Shown here: in pieces, positions 25,096 through 32,867 of the stretch
How the letters are laid out: every line of letters starts with the position of its first letter
How positions within the stretch are numbered: position 1 is the first letter of the stretch
NCBI RefSeq assembly: GCF_038069765.1
Contig: NZ_JBBPFS010000001.1
Location: forward strand, 558,001-622,000
Length of the DNA: 64,000 nucleotides
Source of the DNA: Arthrobacter_B sp038069765
Lineage (GTDB): Bacteria; Actinomycetota; Actinomycetes; Actinomycetales; Micrococcaceae
Reading direction: 5' to 3'
Translations under genes and position numbers: made by a program
Notes under the pieces: model-generated
Seen by the model: the letters and a program-made list of their open reading frames with translations, nothing else
The model's database searches: none
Told to the model about the DNA's origin: nothing

Positions 25096-25949
25096 TTAGT
25101 CACCGCCGCGTCCCGCATGCTCCTGGCTCCCATTCCGGCCAGCGAGTCGGCGCCAACCTCCGCATTGTGTGCATGTGCCGCATGGTGCAGCCCGAAGACG
25201 GAGTCCATGCCGGCGCGGAGCCCCTGCAGGTCTTCGGACTGGTTAACTGCCTTCTTGGCCAGGGCGAGCCCCAGCCGAGGCATGGCGCTGATGCGTTCGG
25301 CCATGGCCATGACCGTGTCCTCCAGGTCCTCCCGCGGAACTACATGGTTCACCATTCCCAGCTCGCGGGCACGCTGGGCCGTGAAGCGGTCGCCGGTAAA
25401 GAGGAACTCCTTGGCGGCCCGGGGGTTCATGACCCAGGGGTGGGCGAAGTACTCCACCCCCGGGATCCCCATCCGGACGACGGGATCGGAGAAGAAGGCG
25501 TCCTCGCTGGCCACGATGAAGTCGCACGACCAGGCCAGCATCAGTCCGCCGGCGATGCAGGCGCCCTGCACCATGGCGATCATGGGCTTGGGGATCTCCC
25601 GCCAGCGCCGGCACATGCCGAGGTAGACCTCGGACTCCCTCGCAAAACGGGAGTCGACACCCGCGGTGCCCACGTGGTCCCACCACATCACTGCCTTGCG
25701 CTCGAAGCTCTGGTCCACGTCACGGCCCGGGGTGCCGATGTCATGCCCGGCGGAGAAATGCTTCCCGTTGCCCGCGAGCACAATGACCTTCACGGCATCG
25801 TCCTCAACGGCGGCAGTGAAGGCTGCGTCCAGCGCATACGTAACCTTCGAGTTTTGCGCATTGCGGTATTCGGGCCGGTTCAGCCGGACGACGGCCACGG
25901 ATCCGCGCACCTCGTACGTTACAACCTCGCCGGAATCGTCATTCTTCAT
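25092..25949 (-). CDS. Enoyl-CoA hydratase (crotonase family)
   Basis: 285 residues from the ATG at 25949, preceded by AGGAG; the alternative start 21 bases upstream is less well placed. Crotonase features: VVRLNRPEYRNAQNSKV, GKHFSAGHDIGTPG, GACIAGGLMLAWSCDFIVAS and FFSDPVVRMGIPGVEYFAHP. An inserted Trp/Arg-rich region (WWDHVGTAGVDSRFARESE) precedes the active-site loop. It leads an operon with three FadE genes and shares the palindromic operator at 25995 with the divergent fadE30. Likely hydrates the enoyl-CoA made by the FadE proteins. Confidence 0.82.
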   Translation of the reverse strand: MKNDDSGEVVTYEVRGSVAVVRLNRPEYRNAQNSKVTYALDAAFTAAVEDDAVKVIVLAGNGKHFSAGHDIGTPGRDVDQSFERKAVMWWDHVGTAGVDSRFARESEVYLGMCRRWREIPKPMIAMVQGACIAGGLMLAWSCDFIVASEDAFFSDPVVRMGIPGVEYFAHPWVMNPRAAKEFLFTGDRFTAQRARELGMVNHVVPREDLEDTVMAMAERISAMPRLGLALAKKAVNQSEDLQGLRAGMDSVFGLHHAAHAHNAEVGADSLAGMGARSMRDAAVTK

Positions 25950-25994
25950 GGTGGCTCCTCTCTGAGACACTCACCGCTGTGATGTGGTTCACCA

Positions 25995-26008
25995 AACAAG
26001 TGCTTGGT
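25995..26008. promoter_or_regulatory. KstR2 box, perfect consensus match
   Basis: AACAAGTGCTTGGT fits the published KstR2 motif AnCAAGnnCTTGnT at every fixed position. It lies in the divergent region between the echA-fadE31-32-33 operon and the fadE30-ipdF-fadA6 operon. This is the only fully palindromic copy in the window. Confidence 0.8.
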
Positions 26009-26069
26009 TTGCTAGCATAGGCGAAGCTCGACTTTATGACCAATGGCGGTGGGCGATGAAAGGTGTTTC

Positions 26070-27239
26070 GTGGACCTGAACTATTCAGCGGAAGACGACG
26101 AGTTTCGTCGGGAAATCCGGGACTGGCTGGAATCCAATCTTGTGGGCAGGTTTGCGAACCTTAAAGGCCTGGGCGGCTCCGGCCGGGAACATGAGGCCTT
26201 TGAGGAACGCCTCGAGTGGAACCGCCACCTCGCGGAGCACGGCTGGAGCTGTGTCAGCTGGCCCAAGGAACACGGCGGGCGGGGCCTGAGCCTGCTCCAG
26301 CAGGTGATTTTTCACGAGGAGTACGCCAGGGCTGATGCTCCGGCGCGGGTGAACCACTTCGGTGAAGAGCTGCTCGGCCCCACACTGATCGCCTTTGGCA
26401 CCCCGGAGCAGCAGGCGCGCTTCCTTCCCCGCATCGTGGCGGTCGAGGAACTGTGGTGCCAGGGCTACTCGGAACCCGGAGCCGGCTCGGACCTGGCCGC
26501 CGTATCCACCAAGGCCGGGTTGGACAACGGCCAGTGGGTCATCGACGGACAGAAGGTCTGGACCTCGCTGGCACACCACGCCGACTGGTGTTTTGTCATT
26601 GCACGCACCGGTTCCGGGCCGCGCAAGCATGACGGCCTGTCTTACCTGCTGGTGCCGATGAATCAGCCGGGCGTCGAGATCCGGCCCATCCTGCAGCTGA
26701 CGGGCACCTCTGAATTTAATGAAGTGTTCTTCGACGGTGCCGTCACGGCCGAGGACCTGGTGGTTGGTGCGCCGGGAGCCGGCTGGTCGGTGGCGATGGG
26801 GACCCTCGGCTTTGAGCGGGGCGTCTCCACCCTGGCCCAGCAGATCGCGTTCCAGCGCGAGCTCGGCGCCGTCGTCGACCTGGCCCGCAGCAACGGCACC
26901 ATCAACGATCCGATCATCCAGGACAAGCTGGTGTCGGCCCACATGGGGCTGGAGATGCTCCGGCTCCACGGCCTGCGCACCCTCAGCGGCGAGCAGGGCA
27001 TCGAAGCCTCCATCACCAAGCTGCTCTGGGCTCCCTGGCACCGCTCGCTGGGTGAACTGGCCATGGCCGTGGCCGGAGCGGCCGGGCTCACCGCAGCCGA
27101 GGCCCCGTACGAGCTTGACGCCCTGCAGACCCTCTTCCTGTTCAGCCGCGCGGACACGCTCTACGGCGGCTCGGACGAAATCCAACGCAATGTCATCGCC
27201 GAGCGTGTGCTCGGCCTGCCCAAGGAGGCACGCGCATGA
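26070..27239 (+). CDS. fadE30: Acyl-CoA dehydrogenase (FadE30-like)
   Basis: 389 residues from the GTG at 26070 (GAAAGG six bases upstream; VDLNYSAEDDEFRREIR is the usual family start). An ATG at 26043 would add nine residues. Motifs: WPKEHGGRGLSLLQQVIFHE, GYSEPGAGSDLAAVSTKAG, KVWTSLAHHADWCF, and YGGSDEIQRNVIAERVLGL at the end. In the HIP pathway FadE30 dehydrogenates the first ring C/D CoA thioester. It overlaps the ipdF-like gene by four bases and is followed by fadA6, paralleling the mycobacterial order. Confidence 0.82.
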   Translation: MDLNYSAEDDEFRREIRDWLESNLVGRFANLKGLGGSGREHEAFEERLEWNRHLAEHGWSCVSWPKEHGGRGLSLLQQVIFHEEYARADAPARVNHFGEELLGPTLIAFGTPEQQARFLPRIVAVEELWCQGYSEPGAGSDLAAVSTKAGLDNGQWVIDGQKVWTSLAHHADWCFVIARTGSGPRKHDGLSYLLVPMNQPGVEIRPILQLTGTSEFNEVFFDGAVTAEDLVVGAPGAGWSVAMGTLGFERGVSTLAQQIAFQRELGAVVDLARSNGTINDPIIQDKLVSAHMGLEMLRLHGLRTLSGEQGIEASITKLLWAPWHRSLGELAMAVAGAAGLTAAEAPYELDALQTLFLFSRADTLYGGSDEIQRNVIAERVLGLPKEARA

Positions 27240-28039
27240 TCGAAGCACGCACTGTACAGCCCGTTCCCGCCTACGTTCCCGCCCACGGACTGCTCACGGG
27301 ACGGCGCGTCGTTGTGACCGCGGCCGCCGGTGCCGGCATCGGTGCTGCGGCAGCACGGCGCTGCCTGGAGGAAGGCGCGGCCCTGGTGGTCCTTGGTGAC
27401 ACCCACGCCGGACGGCTGGAAACTTCCGCCGCGGAACTCGGCGCGGAATTTGGGGCCGAGCGGGTCCGCTGGGCGGTCTGCGACGTCACCGTCGAGGAGC
27501 AGATCGAAGCGCTTCTCGACGTTGCCGAGGAAGCGGGCGGCGTCGACGTCATGATCAACAATGCCGGCTTGGGCGGAACCGTCTCCATCCTGGAGATGAC
27601 CGATGAGCAGTGGTCCAAAGTCCTTGACGTGACGCTCACCGGAACCTTCCGCAGCGTGCGCGGCGCGGCGCGGCGCATGGTCCGCAACGAGACAAAAGGC
27701 GTCATCATCAACAACGCCTCGGTCATTGGCTGGCGTGCCCAGGAGGGGCAGGCACACTATGCCGCCGCCAAGGCAGGAGTCATGGCGCTGACGCGTTCAA
27801 CGGCGCTCGACGTCGCTCCGTACGGAATCAGGGTCAACGCCGTGTCACCGAGCCTGGCCATGCACCCGTTCCTGGCCAAGGTCACCTCGGACGAACTGCT
27901 TGAGCAGCTCACCTCGCGGGAGGCTTTCGGCCGCGCCGCCGAGCCCTGGGAAATCGCCAACGTCATGGTGTTTCTCGCCAGCGGCTACTCGTCCTATATG
28001 ACCGGCGAAGTCGTGTCGGTAAGCAGCCAGCAGGCCTGA
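27236..28039 (+). CDS. ipdF: SDR, IpdF-like hydroxy-HIC-CoA dehydrogenase
   Basis: 267 residues. Cofactor loop VTAAAGAGIGAAAARR (about 24-39) instead of the usual TGxxxGIG, then MINNAGLGGTVSI, IINNASVIGWRAQEGQAHYA with the catalytic Ser/Tyr, AAKAGVMALTR, and VNAVSPSLAMHPFL. The TAAAG.GIG loop and NNASV.GWRAQ segment are distinctive for the steroid-ring SDR next to fadE30. IpdF oxidises the 5-hydroxyl of the HIP-derived CoA ester to a ketone, setting up ring D hydrolysis by EchA20. Coupled to fadE30 (ATGA) and 12 bases before fadA6. Confidence 0.83.
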   Translation: MIEARTVQPVPAYVPAHGLLTGRRVVVTAAAGAGIGAAAARRCLEEGAALVVLGDTHAGRLETSAAELGAEFGAERVRWAVCDVTVEEQIEALLDVAEEAGGVDVMINNAGLGGTVSILEMTDEQWSKVLDVTLTGTFRSVRGAARRMVRNETKGVIINNASVIGWRAQEGQAHYAAAKAGVMALTRSTALDVAPYGIRVNAVSPSLAMHPFLAKVTSDELLEQLTSREAFGRAAEPWEIANVMVFLASGYSSYMTGEVVSVSSQQA

Positions 28040-28051
28040 GAGGACATCCCC

Positions 28052-29203
28052 ATGACTACTGCATACATTGTCGACGCCGTACGGACTCCCGGAGGGCGCC
28101 GCGGAGGCTCGCTTGCCGGCATCCACTCGGCAGATCTCGGCGCCCATGTGATTTCCGCGCTCGTCGAACGCACCGGGATTGACCCCGGAGCGGTGGACGA
28201 CGTCATCTTCGGATGCACCGACACGCTCGGTTCCCAGGCAGGGGACATTGCCCGGACCGCCTGGCTGGTTGCCGGGATGCCGGACCATGTTCCGGGCGTG
28301 ACGATAGACCGGCAGTGCGGATCGAGCCAGCAGGCCGTGCACTTTGCCGCCCAGGGCGTGATGTCCGGAACGGCCGACCTCATTGTGGCCGGCGGCGTCC
28401 AGAACATGTCGGCGATTCCGATTTCGGCAGCCATGACGCTCGGGGAACAGTACGGATTTACCACCCCCTTTGCCCAGTCGCCTGGCTGGCTGGCCCGATA
28501 CGGGGACCAGGAAGTTTCACAGTTCCGCTCGGCCGAAATGATTGCGGAAAAGTGGAACATTTCGCGCGGAGACATGGAGGAGTTTGCTCTGGAGAGCCAC
28601 CGCAGGGCGATTCTGGCCACCGATGAAGGACGATTTGCGGGGGAGATCGTGCCGATCGCCGGATTGAGCCGGGATGAAGGGCCCCGGCGGGGTACGTCAC
28701 TGGAAAAGATGTCTTCACTTCAGCCGCTCACGGAGGGCGGCCGCATAACTGCAGCTATGGCCTCACAGATCACCGACGCTTCCAGCGCGCTCCTGATTGC
28801 CTCGGAAAGTGCCCTGGCCACGCACTCCCTGACACCGCGTGCGCGCATCCACCACATTTCCGTCCGTGCCGATGATCCGGTCTGGATGCTCACCGGACCG
28901 ATCCGCGCCACCGGATATGCACTCGAACGCGCAGGAATGACCGTGGACGACATCGACCTCTTCGAGTGCAACGAGGCCTTCGCCTCCGTAGTGCTCGCCT
29001 GGGCGCAGGAATTGGGTGTTGATCGGGAGAAAATCAACGTCAACGGAGGAGGAATTGCCCTGGGCCATCCGATCGGTGCGACCGGAACCCGCATCATGGC
29101 AACCCTGCTGAACGAACTCGAACGCAGCGGCGGACGGTACGGGCTGCAGGTGATGTGCGAGGGCGGCGGCCAGGCCAACGTCACCATCATCGAGCGCCTC
29201 TGA
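28052..29203 (+). CDS. fadA6: Steroid ring-degradation thiolase FadA6
   Basis: 383 residues with AYIVDAVRTPGGRRGGSLAG at the start, nucleophilic Cys in TIDRQCGSSQQAVHFAAQG (about 89), the YGDQEVSQFRSAEMIAEKW segment, FECNEAFASVVLAW, GGGIALGHPIGATGTRI and CEGGGQANVTIIERL. These are closely like FadA6 of the KstR2 regulon, which thiolytically cleaves a ketoacyl-CoA after ring opening. Third gene of the fadE30-ipdF-fadA6 operon and followed by a strong terminator. Note FECNEAFA where most thiolases have ELNEAFA. Confidence 0.87.
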   Translation: MTTAYIVDAVRTPGGRRGGSLAGIHSADLGAHVISALVERTGIDPGAVDDVIFGCTDTLGSQAGDIARTAWLVAGMPDHVPGVTIDRQCGSSQQAVHFAAQGVMSGTADLIVAGGVQNMSAIPISAAMTLGEQYGFTTPFAQSPGWLARYGDQEVSQFRSAEMIAEKWNISRGDMEEFALESHRRAILATDEGRFAGEIVPIAGLSRDEGPRRGTSLEKMSSLQPLTEGGRITAAMASQITDASSALLIASESALATHSLTPRARIHHISVRADDPVWMLTGPIRATGYALERAGMTVDDIDLFECNEAFASVVLAWAQELGVDREKINVNGGGIALGHPIGATGTRIMATLLNELERSGGRYGLQVMCEGGGQANVTIIERL

Positions 29204-29244
29204 CGCACCCGGCCCCGGGTACGGGAACGTGCCGGCCCCGGGAG

Positions 29245-29288
29245 CCCAAAAGGCGGGACGCGTCTCCGGACGCGTGCCGCCTTTTGGG
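29245..29288. terminator. Bidirectional terminator between fadA6 and ipdC
   Basis: CCCAAAAGGCGG (29245-29256) pairs with CCGCCTTTTGGG (29277-29288); the inside also pairs (ACGCGTC with GACGCGT). A strong hairpin between convergent operons. Confidence 0.85.
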
Positions 29289-29296
29289 TGTTGAGG

Positions 29297-30388
29297 CTAG
29301 CGGGCTGGTTGGGCCGTACTGCCGCACGCCGCCCCGGAAGCCTTCAGCCGCAGGACCGCCTCGTCGATGATGCGGTCAACCAGCACTTCGCAGGACGGTA
29401 GCTCATTGATCACGCCAACCACCTGGCCGGCAGCCAGCATGCCCGCAGAGGTGTCGCCGTCAACGAGGCCTGCCTTCAGGAGCATGGGCGTGTTGGCGGC
29501 CAGCATCATCTGGCTCCAGCTCCTGCCCGTGCTGCGCTTCATCGACAGGCCGTCCCGTGCCATCTCCAGCCAGGACTGCCCGGAGAGTTCCTTGAACTGC
29601 AGGGACCGGCGCAGGGTCGGCAGCAGCTGCCGCAGCCGCCCCGCTTCCTCGAGGGAATTCACAAATTCGGTGCGGAGCAGCCGATGCGGCATGCCGTCCG
29701 CTTTGGTGGTCACCACGGTGCCGTCCAAACCGAAGGAAAGGTAACGCTGCTTGATGTCTTCGGGCACCGAGCTGTCGGAGGTGAGCAGGAACCTGGTGCC
29801 CATGCCGATGCCTACGGCGCCGTAGGCCAGCGCAGCAGCCAGGCCGCGGCCGTCAAAAAAGCCTCCTGCCGCTATGACGGGAGTGTCGACGGCATCGACG
29901 ACGGTCGGCAGCAGCAGCGTCGTGGGGATGGCACCCGTGTGCCCGCCGCCTTCCCCGCCCTGGATCATGACCGCGTCCGCACCCCAGGCTGCCACCTTTT
30001 CAGCGTGCCGGGCGGCGCCAACCGAAGGAATCACGACGACGCCGTGTTCCTTGAGCTTGTCGATCAGCTCACGCTTCGGCGCCAGCGCAAAGGAGGCAAC
30101 CTTGACCCCGTGTTTGATCAGCAGCTTGGCCCGCGCAGGCGCATCGGCGGCATCGGCGCGGAGATTGACGCCGAAGGGCTTTTCTGTGCGGCTCTTGACC
30201 TCGACGATGGCGTTTTCGAGCTGGGGGAGCGTCATCGTCGCTGACGCCAGGATTCCCAGCGCTCCTGCCTCCGCCGTGGCGCTCACGAGCCTGGGTCCGG
30301 CCACCCACCCCATGCCCGTCTGAACAATGGGATGGTCGACGCCGGTAAGCGTGGTCAGAGGGGTGGAGATGCGGTTGGCGGTACTCAT
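29297..30388 (-). CDS. ipdC: Nitronate monooxygenase-like flavoprotein IpdC
   Basis: 363 residues from the ATG at 30388, which overlaps the ipdB stop; the frame is open far upstream, but that part only mirrors ipdB. Features of the NMO/2-nitropropane dioxygenase fold: PIVQTGMGWVAGPRLVSATA, MIQGGEGGGHTG (FMN phosphate loop) and AAGGFFDGRGLAAALAYGAVGIGMGTRFL. IpdC acts as an FMN-dependent dehydrogenase on a ring C/D CoA thioester. Last gene of echA20-ipdA-ipdB-ipdC; gene order as in Mycobacterium. Confidence 0.83.
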   Translation of the reverse strand: MSTANRISTPLTTLTGVDHPIVQTGMGWVAGPRLVSATAEAGALGILASATMTLPQLENAIVEVKSRTEKPFGVNLRADAADAPARAKLLIKHGVKVASFALAPKRELIDKLKEHGVVVIPSVGAARHAEKVAAWGADAVMIQGGEGGGHTGAIPTTLLLPTVVDAVDTPVIAAGGFFDGRGLAAALAYGAVGIGMGTRFLLTSDSSVPEDIKQRYLSFGLDGTVVTTKADGMPHRLLRTEFVNSLEEAGRLRQLLPTLRRSLQFKELSGQSWLEMARDGLSMKRSTGRSWSQMMLAANTPMLLKAGLVDGDTSAGMLAAGQVVGVINELPSCEVLVDRIIDEAVLRLKASGAACGSTAQPAR

Positions 30389-31167
30389 GCTGGGACCTCG
30401 TGTTCTCTGAGCGTACGGGGGTCGAGCACCTCCCGGATGAGCTGCAGTTCGCGCTCGTCCGGCAGGCGGGTGGTGCGGATGGGAGCGGTCAGATGAAGCG
30501 GGAAGCCGGTCGCGTCCCGGACTTCGTCGAGCGCAACTCCGGGGTGCAGCGATACCAGCGCCATGCTGGAATCCGGACCGCTGAAATCGAAGACTCCCAG
30601 GTTGGTCACCACCCGGTGCAGGCGGTGGAAGGGGAAGGCTCCGGGTCCGGCGGCGCGGACCCGGTCCCGGCCGACGCCGCTCACGAAGTCCACCTTGGCG
30701 ACAAAGGTGCGCCGGGTGTGGCGCGGGATCCAGTAACTCGTCATGTGGTTGACGGTATTGGTGGCGGCGGCTCGGGTGCCCAGCAGCTGCCGGGCGGGCC
30801 GGGTATGGTCGCCAATGGCTGAGAGGTTCTGGTTGCCGAAGCGGTCGATCTGGGCTCCGCCCATGACGACGTGGCGGCGTCCGGAGGCAATCAGTTCGAA
30901 CAGCTCTCGGTACGGGAGGTACCCGGCGGAGACGGTGCTTGGTCGGTCCACCGCCGGCACGTCGCCGAGAATCGTTGACTCGCCGTCGCTGATCATCAGA
31001 TCCGGGGCATGGGTCAGCAGTGCCAGGCGAACTCCGATGGCGGGCACCAGCCCCGCGGGGCTGGCCAGTATCTCGCGCTGGCCGCGGAACAGGTCGCTGC
31101 ACGCAGTGACAGCGACTTCTGCGCGCGTAATTCCGTTCACTGCACCCACCGCACCCATTGCACTCAC
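30385..31167 (-). CDS. ipdB: IpdB, beta subunit of ring C hydrolase
   Basis: 260 residues when started at the GTG at 31167, which overlaps the ipdA stop (GTGA); an ATG at 31158 is a close alternative. Motifs: SDGESTILGDVP, GGAQIDRFGNQNLSAIGDH, YWIPRHTRRTFVAKVDFVSG, and ELQLIREVLDPRT at the end. With IpdA it forms a CoA-transferase-fold hydrolase that opens ring C of the COCHEA-CoA intermediate. The N-terminus has a short VSAMGAVGAVNG repeat-like run that may be start drift. Coupled to ipdA and ipdC by four-base overlaps. Confidence 0.84.
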   Translation of the reverse strand: MSAMGAVGAVNGITRAEVAVTACSDLFRGQREILASPAGLVPAIGVRLALLTHAPDLMISDGESTILGDVPAVDRPSTVSAGYLPYRELFELIASGRRHVVMGGAQIDRFGNQNLSAIGDHTRPARQLLGTRAAATNTVNHMTSYWIPRHTRRTFVAKVDFVSGVGRDRVRAAGPGAFPFHRLHRVVTNLGVFDFSGPDSSMALVSLHPGVALDEVRDATGFPLHLTAPIRTTRLPDERELQLIREVLDPRTLREHEVPA

Positions 31168-32015
31168 TGCACACCTGCCGGGGTCGCCCGGTAGGCGCCG
31201 TCGTCCACGTCCAGATAGCGCGCACGGAAGCTTCTCCACGCATCGGGCGAAGCTGCCGCCTGCGCATATTCGCGCTGGAATTCCTCGTCCCGGCCGTAGT
31301 CCGGCAGGCAGGACGTGAAGCGGGCACCCAGCGGAGACTCCACCACATGATCGACCATGGTTCGGTTCAACAGCAGGGTGGAGGGGTGGGCATTGCGGGT
31401 GAGCTCGGCCGTGGGAACGATGTGCTCGGCACTGAGAATGGTCTTGGCCGCAGCTCGGGCAAACAGATCGTCGAAATACGGATCGGGGCCCAGGCACTGG
31501 GCATTGCCCAGCTCGTCCGCACGGTTCAGGTGCACCAGGGCCAGATCGAGGGGGATCGCCGGCATCGCGACGAGCACTTCGCCGTCGTCGTAGGGTGAGG
31601 TGATAGTGCGGATGGCGGGATTTGCCGCAAGCGTGTCCGCGCCCAGGCCGGAGCGGGTCGCTTCGAAAGGCAGCCGCCGTCCAGCCGCACGGAGGCCGGA
31701 GACCAGCATGGATTCGTCGAGCTCCGTGACGTCGACCGCCCCGGATTGGCGGGCCGCGGCAAAGTGCGGTTCGACCGAGATCGAATCCAGGGTCACGAAC
31801 CCGTACACCACCCGCTTCACCTGCCCGGTGGCACAGAGGACGCCGACATCGGGACCGCCGAAACTCACCACTGTCAGGTCACGAACGCCCGAGCGCACGA
31901 GCGCCCGCACCAGGGCCATGGGCTTGCGCCGGGATCCCCAGCCGCCAATACCGATGGTCATTCCATCGGTGAACTGATCGATGACCGCATGGGCATCGAG
32001 GACCTTGCCGGTCAT
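31164..32015 (-). CDS. ipdA: IpdA, alpha subunit of ring C hydrolase
   Basis: 283 residues. MTIGIGGWGSRRKPMALVR (about 19-37), FGGPDVGVLCATGQVKRVVYG, the acidic segment TELDESMLVSGLRAAGRRL (Glu98 and Glu101, where the catalytic Glu of IpdA is expected), DPYFDDLFARAAAKT and PDYGRDEEFQREYAQA. Overlaps echA20 and ipdB by four bases each. Because it sits in the conserved echA20-ipdA-ipdB-ipdC order, this pair is the better candidate for true IpdAB than the copy at 20016-21640. Confidence 0.84.
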   Translation of the reverse strand: MTGKVLDAHAVIDQFTDGMTIGIGGWGSRRKPMALVRALVRSGVRDLTVVSFGGPDVGVLCATGQVKRVVYGFVTLDSISVEPHFAAARQSGAVDVTELDESMLVSGLRAAGRRLPFEATRSGLGADTLAANPAIRTITSPYDDGEVLVAMPAIPLDLALVHLNRADELGNAQCLGPDPYFDDLFARAAAKTILSAEHIVPTAELTRNAHPSTLLLNRTMVDHVVESPLGARFTSCLPDYGRDEEFQREYAQAAASPDAWRSFRARYLDVDDGAYRATPAGVQ

Positions 32016-32770
32016 TTGGCCGAGGAAGGTCCGGCGGCGACAAATTCGTCACGCAGGTCGTCGGCGACACCGCCCAGGTTGAGTTCAAAGGTGAAGCCCT
32101 GTTCGAAGCGGTAACTCTTCACGACGTCGACGGGGTCAATGCCGTTCAGGGCTTCCTTGGCAGCGCGGACGACGCGGGTGTCCTTGGCCGCGATCTCATC
32201 CGCAAGCGCGAAGGCCGCCTCGTCGAGCCGGTCGACGGGGACAACCTCGGCCACGCTTCCCAGCTCGGCCAGGCGCTGCGCGGTAATCGTCCGGCTGGTG
32301 TAGTACAGGGTGCGCAGCAGGTGTGCCGGCACCAGGCGGGAGAGGTGGGTTGCTGCACCCAGCGCTCCGCGGTCCACCTCCGGGACGCCAAAGTACGCGT
32401 CCTCGCTCGCCACAATGATGTCCGCGCTTCCCGCCAGCCCGACTCCGCCGCCCAGGCAGAAACCGTTCACGGCGGCAATGACAGGCACCGGGCATTCGTA
32501 GATCGATTTAAACGCGAGATAGCAGCCGCGGTTGGCGCCGAGAATGGCGCTGAAACCGTCGGTTGCCTGCATTTCCTTGATGTCGACGCCTGCATTGAAG
32601 CCGCGCCCCTCCGCCCGCAGGACGACAACGCGGGTGTCCGGGTCCTGTCCGGCCTCGTTCAGGGCGTCGCTGATGGCGAACCAGCCTGCAACCGGCAGTG
32701 CATTGACCGACGGATAGTCCATAGTTACCGCACGCACGCCGTCGTGGTGCATCTTCGATGTAATTGCCAT
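32012..32770 (-). CDS. echA20: EchA20, ring D-opening crotonase
   Basis: 252 residues of the crotonase family. VRAVTMDYPSVNALPVAGWF replaces the usual NRP start, followed by GRGFNAGVDIKEMQ, NGFCLGGGVGLAGSADIIVAS, and FGVPEVDRGALGAATHLSRL. EchA20 hydrolyses the cyclopentanone ring (ring D) of the HIEC-CoA intermediate rather than hydrating a double bond. First gene of the echA20-ipdA-ipdB-ipdC operon, divergent from an SDR-MaoC operon, with two KstR2-like motifs in between. The identification rests on the operon order and on the atypical N-terminus. Confidence 0.83.
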   Translation of the reverse strand: MAITSKMHHDGVRAVTMDYPSVNALPVAGWFAISDALNEAGQDPDTRVVVLRAEGRGFNAGVDIKEMQATDGFSAILGANRGCYLAFKSIYECPVPVIAAVNGFCLGGGVGLAGSADIIVASEDAYFGVPEVDRGALGAATHLSRLVPAHLLRTLYYTSRTITAQRLAELGSVAEVVPVDRLDEAAFALADEIAAKDTRVVRAAKEALNGIDPVDVVKSYRFEQGFTFELNLGGVADDLRDEFVAAGPSSAK

Positions 32771-32783
32771 AATGTGACCCTAC

Positions 32784-32800
32784 CTAACGTTTGCTTGATA
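32784..32800 (+). promoter_or_regulatory. KstR2-like operator candidate, proximal to echA20
   Basis: CTAACGTTTGCTTGATA, two mismatches from the consensus motif; it starts 14 bases from the echA20 start codon and is 19 bases from a second copy in the same orientation. Confidence 0.6.
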
Positions 32801-32802
32801 CC

Positions 32803-32819
32803 CTAGCATTTGCTTGGTA
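32803..32819 (+). promoter_or_regulatory. KstR2-like operator candidate, proximal to SDR-MaoC operon
   Basis: CTAGCATTTGCTTGGTA, a near-consensus copy. Together with the site at 32784 it forms a tandem pair with a 19-bp step, about two helical turns. Confidence 0.65.
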
Positions 32820-32867
32820 GACGGTACACTGCAGAACATTGCAGTCAACTCAAAGGAGAGAAACGAC

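Noticed and set aside
29297..31348. 683-residue version of the IpdC frame
   Set aside because: The extra N-terminal 320 residues run through ipdB in another frame; the ATG at 30388 overlapping the ipdB stop is the natural start.
30385..32015. Reading the IpdA/IpdB pair as ordinary 3-oxoacid CoA-transferase
   Set aside because: The echA20-ipdA-ipdB-ipdC order and GGWGSRRKPM/DRFGNQN motifs favour the steroid ring hydrolase.
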